Source: DATHTC01 sp050262775
GTDB taxonomy: Bacteria > Actinomycetota > Thermoleophilia > Gaiellales > Gaiellaceae
Direction of reading: 5' to 3'
Length of the DNA: 12,770 nucleotides
Assembly (NCBI GenBank): GCA_050262775.1
Contig: JBLNEO010000188.1
Coordinates: 1-12,770 of the forward strand
Shown here: piece by piece, positions 6,592 through 12,770 of the stretch
Numbering within the stretch: the stretch's first letter is position 1
How the letters are laid out: every line of letters begins with the position of its first letter
The notes under the pieces: generated by a model
Databases searched by the model: none
Seen by the model: only the letters and a program-made list of their open reading frames with translations
Told to the model about the DNA's origin: nothing
Made by a program: the position numbers and the translations under genes

Positions 6592-9158
6592 GCGACGTCT
6601 CCTTCTTCGGCTGGTGGCAGCCGCAAGGCGCGGCGGCGGTCTCCTCGGCGACGCTCCACGACGGGCGGCTGTCGGCCGCGCTGCAGCTGACGGCGAGCGA
6701 TCTCGATCGTCCCTCCGACTCCGCGACGCGCACCGCGGCCTACGACCTGCTCGGGCCACGCGATGCGACCGGCCTGGCGGCCGCCGCCGTCGTCCACACC
6801 TATCCGTCGCCCGGCGCCCAGAACGTCGAGCTCAACAAGGCCGTCTACGCCGAGCTCGCGGCACCGGATCTGCCGTGGCGGCACACGGTCGACCTGCCGC
6901 AGGGAAAGGCGCTGCGCCCGTGGATCGTCTTGCTCGTCGGCACCGCCGACGAGATCGAGGTCGCCGGCGACAAGGTGCGCCTGCAGCCGTCGGTGCTCGA
7001 CGCGCACCCGCTGGCCGGCTCGGCACGGGGCGCGCACGTCGAGCAGGAGCAGGCCGGCCGCCCGATCGCGCGCGTCATCTCGCCGCGCGCCCTCACGCCC
7101 GACCGCGACCACGTCGCGGTGATCGTGCCGGCGTTCACCACGGCCGGAACGCCGGCGTGGCCGACCCCGGCGGGCGGGACGGTCGAGCTCGCGCTCTACC
7201 ACCACTGGCGCTTCCACACGAGATCCGGCGGCGACTTCGCCGCGCTCGCACGGCGGCTGAAACTCCGCCAGGCGGAGAACCTCGGCGCTGCCGATGTCAC
7301 CTATGGCCCGGTGCCGGCGGTGACGACCCCGGTCGGCGGCGCGCTCGTCTCCAAGTCGACACCGCCGCCCGGACCGCTGCCGCAGGAGGCGCGGGACGAC
7401 CTCGCGGCGCTCACCGTCGAGCTCGGCGACGCCGCCCATCCGGTCGTCGGGCTCCCCGATCACGCCGGGCCGTGGCCGCCTGCGCCTCCCCTTCCGGTCG
7501 CGGGCTGGCGCGCCGCGCTCCGGCGCGACTACCGAGCCCGGGCGGTGGCCGGACTGGGGAACGCCGCGGCGATCGCGAACCAGGAGCTGCTCGCGCACGA
7601 GGCCGGACGGCTCGCGGGCGCCTACGAGGAGGTCGCCGACCGCCTACGCCGGCTCGCTCTGGGACTGCTCACCTCGAAGTCGCTGTGGCGGCGCCGCGTG
7701 ACGGCCGACCCCGTGCGGCGGCTCGGGGTGCTCGGACCGGGCCTCCGCGACGTGCTGACGGCGAGCGGGCCGGTCGCCGCGGTGATGGAGCACCCCGACC
7801 GCGCGCTCGAGCGCAGCCTCTTCTCCTCGGCAGCCCGACGTGCGCTCCGGCGCACCGGAGAGGCCGGCGCCACCCTGGAGCTCGCGGCCGGCGCGCCGCC
7901 GCGGCCGGTCCGGAGCGCGCCGACTGCCGTCCACACCGATCTGTTCGCGCAGGAGACCAACCGCGCGCCGCTCGACGACGCTCTCGCGAGGCGGCCGCCG
8001 GTCACGCGAACCATCAGCGCGACCGCGAAGCGGCTCGCGACCGCGTTCGACCGGCGCGGGCTCGACCCCGACACGGTCACCTTCCTCGACGCGCGGCTCA
8101 AGAGCGTCACCGACCGCCTGACCGCGAACACCGCGGCGCCGATCCTGCCGTTGCTCGCACTGGTCGACAGCGGCGGGACACGGCCGAGCCGCGAACGGCT
8201 GCGCGTCCTCGGCGACGCCCTCAACGCACCACCCGACTCGGCAGACCTGGCGGCCCTCGGGACGAAGCTCGCGAAGCCTCCGGCGCAGCCGGTCGCGACG
8301 GCGTACGACCTCGCCGCCGCGAGCGCCGAGATCTCGACGGCGTTCGACCCGACGATCCACCGGCCGTCGATCGTCGACCGCGTCCTCGCCGGCATCGGCG
8401 ACACCGCAGGATTCGTCGAAGGCGAGCCGACGCTGCCCGTCGAGCTCACGCCCGAGCTCGACCTCCCCGCCTGGCAGTTCTTGCGCGACAACGCGTCCGA
8501 GTGGCTGCTGCCAGGCTCCGGCACGATCGACGCCGACAGCGTCATCGGGCTCGAGACGAACCCCGCGTTCGTCGATGCGTTCCTGCTCGGGCTCAACGCC
8601 CAGCTCGTCGCCGAGCTGCGCTTCCGCAACTACCCGCTGATCCCGGGCTGGGCGCCGGTGCGGACGTTCTGGGACCGCGCGAACGCCGCGAGCGGCGCGA
8701 CCGAGCACGACATCGCCGAGATCGCGACCTGGCCGCCCGACACGCCGTTCGGCTCCCCGGCGCACCAGACGCCGTCGGCCTCGAGCAAGGACCTCGTCGT
8801 CCTCTTCAACACGCCCCTGTTTCGCGAGTACCCCGGCACCCTCGTCTACCTGGTGCCGGCGAGGCGCAACGCCAACGGCACGCTCAACTGGTCGGACCGG
8901 CCCGACTTCGCCGTGCGGCAGTTCCCCGCGTTCCAGGGCCGGATCTCCTCCGAGCTGACCTTCTTCGGCTTCGACCTCGACCCCGCCCTCGGGGCCGAGC
9001 GCTGGGTCGTGCTCGAGGAGACCGTCAACGGGCGGCGGTTCTTCAACGCCTCGGCCAAGCCGAGCACTGCGACGAACGGCGGCGACCTCGCCGCGCAGAC
9101 CGTCAGTGCACCCCGGCGCGTCCTCATCCGCGGCGACATCCTGCTCGGAGGCATCTGA
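6588..9158 (+). CDS. Conserved 856-residue protein of unknown function
   Basis: I cannot give this protein a named family, but several segments match conserved patterns I recall from large uncharacterised bacterial proteins found beside homologues of the next gene. In order: LRPWIVLLVG (109-118), ARVISPRALTPD (161-172) leading into VAVIVPAF (176-183), YHHWRF (204-209) with GGDF (214-217), DYRARAVAGLGN and the helical stretch after it (~314-355), FLLGLNAQL (665-673) ending in FWDR (694-697), KDLVVLFNTPLFREYPGTLV (734-753), and GRISSELTFFGFDLD (784-798). The middle (~230-620) is mostly helical and arginine/alanine-rich; the last ~200 residues look like a compact alpha/beta domain. There is no signal peptide, membrane helix, nucleotide-binding loop or metal motif. 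It overlaps the gene before it and is one base from the gene after it. Role unknown; an assembly or scaffold component is possible. Confidence 0.85.
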   Translation: MSDVSFFGWWQPQGAAAVSSATLHDGRLSAALQLTASDLDRPSDSATRTAAYDLLGPRDATGLAAAAVVHTYPSPGAQNVELNKAVYAELAAPDLPWRHTVDLPQGKALRPWIVLLVGTADEIEVAGDKVRLQPSVLDAHPLAGSARGAHVEQEQAGRPIARVISPRALTPDRDHVAVIVPAFTTAGTPAWPTPAGGTVELALYHHWRFHTRSGGDFAALARRLKLRQAENLGAADVTYGPVPAVTTPVGGALVSKSTPPPGPLPQEARDDLAALTVELGDAAHPVVGLPDHAGPWPPAPPLPVAGWRAALRRDYRARAVAGLGNAAAIANQELLAHEAGRLAGAYEEVADRLRRLALGLLTSKSLWRRRVTADPVRRLGVLGPGLRDVLTASGPVAAVMEHPDRALERSLFSSAARRALRRTGEAGATLELAAGAPPRPVRSAPTAVHTDLFAQETNRAPLDDALARRPPVTRTISATAKRLATAFDRRGLDPDTVTFLDARLKSVTDRLTANTAAPILPLLALVDSGGTRPSRERLRVLGDALNAPPDSADLAALGTKLAKPPAQPVATAYDLAAASAEISTAFDPTIHRPSIVDRVLAGIGDTAGFVEGEPTLPVELTPELDLPAWQFLRDNASEWLLPGSGTIDADSVIGLETNPAFVDAFLLGLNAQLVAELRFRNYPLIPGWAPVRTFWDRANAASGATEHDIAEIATWPPDTPFGSPAHQTPSASSKDLVVLFNTPLFREYPGTLVYLVPARRNANGTLNWSDRPDFAVRQFPAFQGRISSELTFFGFDLDPALGAERWVVLEETVNGRRFFNASAKPSTATNGGDLAAQTVSAPRRVLIRGDILLGGI

Positions 9159-9162
9159 GATG
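9147..9162 (+). promoter_or_regulatory. Strong GGAGG ribosome site across a one-base gene gap
   Basis: GGAGG (9147-9151) lies eight bases before the ATG at 9160, inside the end of the preceding gene. The preceding stop is at 9156-9158, so only base 9159 separates the genes. This is the best-spaced ribosome site in the operon and suggests that gene 4 can be initiated independently as well as by coupling. Confidence 0.75.
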
Positions 9163-12100
9163 GCCGCCCCGCAGATCGGCGTCCTGCTGCCGCTCCGCCT
9201 GGAGACGCGGTTCAATCGAAGCGGACGCCCGGCCCGCTGGAGCATCCGTGTGCGCGTCGTGCCGGACGCGATGTCGATCGCGAACCACGACGACGTCCCG
9301 ACCGCGTTCGAGCTCGACGCGGTCGAGGCGATGTGGCGGGCGGCCGGCGGCGCCAACCTCGAGTCGGCGGAAGGACAGCGCGCGTGGCGGACGCTCGCCG
9401 CCTCGGTCGGGCCCGAGCGCGGCGCCTGGCTCGCCCGCACGTTCCCGCCGGTCGTCGGCTCCGACGGAACGATCACGATCGCCCGGCCCGCGCAGACGCG
9501 CACCGACATGCGCGCGCCCCGCGTGCTCGGCCTGCCGCCGACCCTCGAGATCTGGATCGCGCGCGGCGGGGCTGCCCCGGCCCAGGCGGTCCGGCTGACC
9601 GTGCGCGCAGCCGATGTCGACCTCGACCTCGACGATCCCAACAGCACCAGGCAGCCGTGGTGGACGTCGTTCACCGAGGCCGTCCGCGTCGGTCTCGCCG
9701 CGGAGATCGATCTCGGCACTGCGACGCCGACCGACATCGATGCGATCTACGTCGTCGGCATCGGCGGCGGCGACCCCGGACCGCTCCTCGCGGCACAGGC
9801 CGACAGTGGCCGCCTCGGCATCGTCTCGCCGGGGTCGGCGACCAGCACCGTCGACGGCAAGGACGCGATCTCGCTCGGCGACGTCGATGCATGGCGCCGT
9901 CTCGTCCCCGTCGGCACGAACGCGCAGGCGGGCACCGTCGCGATCTCGAAGGCGGTGGCCGGCGCGCCGCGCCTGCGCGGCGTGATCGGCGGCGCCGACG
10001 ACCACCGGCCGCTGAACCGGGCCGTCATGGGTGTGCTGTGGCCGGCGATGTGGGGCCACTCCCTCGCGAACGTCTGGGGGTTCTCGACCCAGGCGGACGA
10101 GCTCGGCCTCTGGGCCGCTGCGAACCTCGTCCCGGAAGGCCCGCTGCCCTCGCTGCGGATCGAGGAGCAGCCGTACGGGCTGCTGCCGGCGACCTCGCTG
10201 GCCCGGTGGAAGGCGGCAAGCGGCGACCCGGCGATCGAGACGCGGCTCGTGCCGCTCGTGCGCAGCCTTGTCGCCACCTGGGCCGCCGCGGCGGAGCGGC
10301 AGGCCGCCGAGCAGCAGGGCGACGTGCTGCGCGGTCTCGTCCGCAACCCGACCGCAGCCCGCTACGCCTGGCAGTGGATGGTCCCGACGACGCTCGCCCA
10401 CGCCCTCGCGTTCCGGTTCAACCAGTCTGTGCCAGCGGCCGACCTCGACGCCTGGTGGACACGGCAGGCCGAGCGGACGCCCCGGCTCGACCCGACCGCC
10501 TCGCCCGCCCGGAAGCTCGTCGCCGTCGGCTGGCGCCACCACGTCGACGTCGCCCTCGTCGAGCCGGCCGACCTCCGGACGAAGCTGACCCGCCTCGCCG
10601 GGGCAAGCGTCGCCCAGCTGCTCGCCGCCGGTGCGGAGGAGGGGCGCCCGGCGACGCCGCCCGCATGGGGCACGAGCCTTCTCACCGAGCTCGCGCGGCA
10701 CTCGCTGCTCGCAAGCTCGGCCGCGGTCGCACGCCGCACGGTGGGCGGGGCGCGGGCGGTCGTCGAGCCCCTCGAAGTCGACCGCGGCACGCCCACACAG
10801 ACCGAGACGTGGGCGCTCCGCCTGCGCCCCACGGATCTCACCCGCCGCGGCGACCCCACCGTCGGCGTCCGCGCGAACGTCGTCAACGGACTGAAGACGC
10901 TCGCGACCAAGAATCCAGCCGACGTCGACCGGGCGCTGCGGGCCGCGCTCGAGACCGCCACGAATCGGCTCGATCCGTGGGCGACGGCGATCGCGTGGCG
11001 GCGGCTGCAGAGCCTCGCCGCCGCCCCGCGCACCCTCGGCGCCTACGGCTGGGTCGACGCGCCCCGACCGCAGACACCGGGCGACCACCGCTTCGTGCTC
11101 GCGCCCTCGACCGAGCAAGCCGCCACCGCAGCCGTGTTGCGCGACCGCGCCCTCCACGACGCCGACGCCGACCGCTGGCAGATGACGCTGGCCTCCGACC
11201 CGATCCGCGGCGCGCTGCAGCTGGCCGATGCCACACGCGAGGGCGCGCACCCGGCCGAGTCGCTCGGGCAGAAGGTCGAGGCGATCGTGAACCGCCCCGA
11301 CGTGATCGACCGTCTCCGCGACGCCTTCCCCTCCCTCCCGTTCTTCGTGCTCGGGTTCATGCGCATCCGCCGCGTCTGCGATGGCGCCGCCGTGCTCGAC
11401 GCGGCCGTCAACCGCCCGAGCGAGCTGACCGATCTGGGCGTCCGTGCGGCGCAGATCAAGGCGCTGCAGGAGCTCGCCGCCGCCGTCGACGCGCTCGCCG
11501 ACCTGCACGTCGCCGAAGCGGTCCTCGGCGTCGTCAAGGGCCGCACCGCCACCGCCGCCGCGGCCACGACCGCGGCAGGTGGGCAGGCGCCGCCGCCCGA
11601 CTTCGACGTCGTCCGCACTCCGCGCTCCGGCCGCACGGTCACCACGGTCGCGCTCGTCGTGCTCCCCAACGCCCCGACACCCGGCGGCGCACAACCCAGC
11701 CCCGTCGCGCTTGCCGACCCAGCCGTCGCCGCATACGTCGACGCCCGCGCCGGCGCAGCCGCGAGCGCGAGCTGGACCTGGAAGAAGCTCGACCCCGACG
11801 GCGACCCGGCAGGGGCAGCGACGCTCGCCGACGTCGGCGGCCTTCGCCCCTGCGACACCGTCGGGCTCGGCATCGACCAGCTGCGCGAGCTCGTCCGCGA
11901 GGCGAGCGGCGCAGCCACGCTCGACCCGGAAGACCCGCCGGGCCCCGCCATCGTGCGCTCGCTCGCCGCGGCGCTCGCCGGCACACCGGCGCTCACGGAC
12001 GACGTCGACGCGCCCCCGAGCCCGGCCGCCGCAACCGAGCTCGCGCAGCGCTACACGCGCGTGCGCAACGCGGCGGCCGCGGCCGCGACGGACGCACGCA

Positions 12101-12770
12101 CGGCAGCCGCTCCCGCAGCGACCGAGAACGCACGGCGGAGGGCGCTCGTCCGGATGGCGCGGTGGGGGATCACCCCGCTCGCCGACGAGAGCACGCTCGC
12201 CGAGCGCCTCGTCCGCGCAGCCGAAGTGCTCGAGCGCCGGGTCGCCGAAGCACCGGCGACCCTCGAGGGCGCGACGGTCGAGGTGATCGCCGGAGCGATC
12301 GGCGCGCTCGTCTCGCCCGAAGGGCCGTTCCCGGTCTTCGCCCGTCTTCGCGCCGCGACGTTCGCGGGCCTGCGCGCCGAGCCGACGAACGCCGGAGCCA
12401 AGCCACGACTCGATCCCGACTGGCTGGAGACGGTGGCAGCGGTGCGGCCGGCGCTCGCCCGGCTCGAGGCGGTCCAGCTCCGGCAGCGGCTCGCGACCGG
12501 CGGCCAGCCGCTGCGCGCCTGGACGAACCGTCCCGGCGACCCGTGGCAGACCGTCCCGCCGCCGCCCTCCGACATCGAGGTCGTCCGCGCCACCCGCCTC
12601 ACAGCGGTATTCGGGCCGCCGAACGTGCTCCCACCGCAGCCTGCGGCGAACACGACAGGCACGGTCGCCGTCGCGGTCATCGACCGCTTCGGCGAGACGG
12701 TCCCCGACCCCGAGCACATCAGCTCGGTCGCGTTCTCGCACGACCTCCCGCCCGCCCGCGCGCCGCAGGC
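9160..12770 (+). CDS. Very large conserved protein of unknown function (3' end beyond right edge)
   Basis: The frame stays open from the ATG to the right edge; 1203 residues are visible and no stop is reached. It begins MAAPQIGVLLPLRLETRF, and LPLRLETRF (10-18) followed by a beta strand (SIRVRVVPD) is a hallmark I recall from a large uncharacterised bacterial family. Other family-like segments are QPWWTSFTEAV (165-175), LWPAMWGHSL (293-302), EEQPYGLLPATSLARW (335-350) and, near the edge, SSVAFSHDLPPARAPQ (1188-1203). I associate that last segment with the C-terminal region, so perhaps only about 100 residues are missing. The region ~360-790 is helical; an alanine/threonine/proline linker (~793-817) and an alanine-rich helix (~964-1000) separate domains. 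There is no signal peptide, membrane helix or known catalytic motif. Immediate coupling to the preceding gene suggests the two products work together. Function unknown. Confidence 0.85.
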   Translation, partial: MAAPQIGVLLPLRLETRFNRSGRPARWSIRVRVVPDAMSIANHDDVPTAFELDAVEAMWRAAGGANLESAEGQRAWRTLAASVGPERGAWLARTFPPVVGSDGTITIARPAQTRTDMRAPRVLGLPPTLEIWIARGGAAPAQAVRLTVRAADVDLDLDDPNSTRQPWWTSFTEAVRVGLAAEIDLGTATPTDIDAIYVVGIGGGDPGPLLAAQADSGRLGIVSPGSATSTVDGKDAISLGDVDAWRRLVPVGTNAQAGTVAISKAVAGAPRLRGVIGGADDHRPLNRAVMGVLWPAMWGHSLANVWGFSTQADELGLWAAANLVPEGPLPSLRIEEQPYGLLPATSLARWKAASGDPAIETRLVPLVRSLVATWAAAAERQAAEQQGDVLRGLVRNPTAARYAWQWMVPTTLAHALAFRFNQSVPAADLDAWWTRQAERTPRLDPTASPARKLVAVGWRHHVDVALVEPADLRTKLTRLAGASVAQLLAAGAEEGRPATPPAWGTSLLTELARHSLLASSAAVARRTVGGARAVVEPLEVDRGTPTQTETWALRLRPTDLTRRGDPTVGVRANVVNGLKTLATKNPADVDRALRAALETATNRLDPWATAIAWRRLQSLAAAPRTLGAYGWVDAPRPQTPGDHRFVLAPSTEQAATAAVLRDRALHDADADRWQMTLASDPIRGALQLADATREGAHPAESLGQKVEAIVNRPDVIDRLRDAFPSLPFFVLGFMRIRRVCDGAAVLDAAVNRPSELTDLGVRAAQIKALQELAAAVDALADLHVAEAVLGVVKGRTATAAAATTAAGGQAPPPDFDVVRTPRSGRTVTTVALVVLPNAPTPGGAQPSPVALADPAVAAYVDARAGAAASASWTWKKLDPDGDPAGAATLADVGGLRPCDTVGLGIDQLRELVREASGAATLDPEDPPGPAIVRSLAAALAGTPALTDDVDAPPSPAAATELAQRYTRVRNAAAAAATDARTAAAPAATENARRRALVRMARWGITPLADESTLAERLVRAAEVLERRVAEAPATLEGATVEVIAGAIGALVSPEGPFPVFARLRAATFAGLRAEPTNAGAKPRLDPDWLETVAAVRPALARLEAVQLRQRLATGGQPLRAWTNRPGDPWQTVPPPPSDIEVVRATRLTAVFGPPNVLPPQPAANTTGTVAVAVIDRFGETVPDPEHISSVAFSHDLPPARAPQ

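Noticed and set aside
3781..6759. Minus-strand open frame of about 990 codons opposite gene 2
   Set aside because: A shadow of the DUF6603-like gene with the same Arg/Asp/Ala-rich composition; it crosses the gene 2/gene 3 junction and has no domain-like sequence.
6614..9598. Plus-strand open frame of about 990 codons overlapping gene 3 and the start of gene 4
   Set aside because: Its translation is dominated by Arg, Ala and Gly with no motifs, and it is in the wrong frame relative to both supported genes.
9124..12741. Minus-strand open frame of about 1200 codons opposite gene 4
   Set aside because: It mirrors gene 4 and arises because stop codons are rare opposite GC-rich codons. Its translation is low-complexity and rich in Arg, Gly, Asp and Val, without recognisable motifs, whereas the plus-strand product carries conserved segments and a well-placed ribosome site.
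899..12770. Contractile injection system or prophage tail locus
   Set aside because: The gene sizes and coupling invite the idea, but no sheath, tube, spike, baseplate, tape-measure or AAA+ ATPase signature is recognisable, so it is kept only as a speculation in the findings and not annotated.

Overview
The window is very GC-rich (about 70% by eye), with GC-rich third codon positions and coding sequence almost wall to wall. This suggests a high-GC actinobacterium. The lineage is inferred from composition and from the type of DUF4129 protein at the left edge; no rRNA, tRNA or other marker gene is present.

Layout. Positions 1-634 hold, on the minus strand, the first ~211 residues of a four-helix membrane protein that runs off the left edge just as a DUF4129-like cytoplasmic domain begins. 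A divergent intergenic region (635-898) follows. From 899 to the right edge there is one tightly packed plus-strand operon of four large genes: a PhoD-like metallophosphatase (899-3163), an 1143-residue protein with a DUF6603-like beta-rich core (3160-6591), an 856-residue protein of no named function (6588-9158), and a protein of more than 1200 residues, cut by the right edge (9160-12770). The first three junctions are GTGA overlap, ATGA overlap, and a single-base gap behind a strong GGAGG ribosome site, so translation of all four genes is probably coupled.

Function. Only the first operon gene has a recognisable catalytic signature: the metal-site motifs SGDQIYAD, FDDHE and SGEVH. The other three belong, as far as I can recall, to conserved families without assigned function that occur in scattered bacteria. 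The motifs that support this are LPLRLETRF and EEQPYGLLP in gene 4, YHHWRF...GGDF, AGLGN and LTFFGFDLD in gene 3, and PPTGIG...GGGFLEY plus GFHPKFHPEP in gene 2. None of the three intact operon proteins, nor the visible N-terminus of the fourth, shows a classical signal peptide or a convincing transmembrane helix, so a cytoplasmic protein assembly is the simplest reading. Strict gene order and coupling make this four-gene set the best candidate in the window for an undescribed system. Its biological role cannot be read from the sequence. No mobile element, CRISPR array or RNA gene was found.
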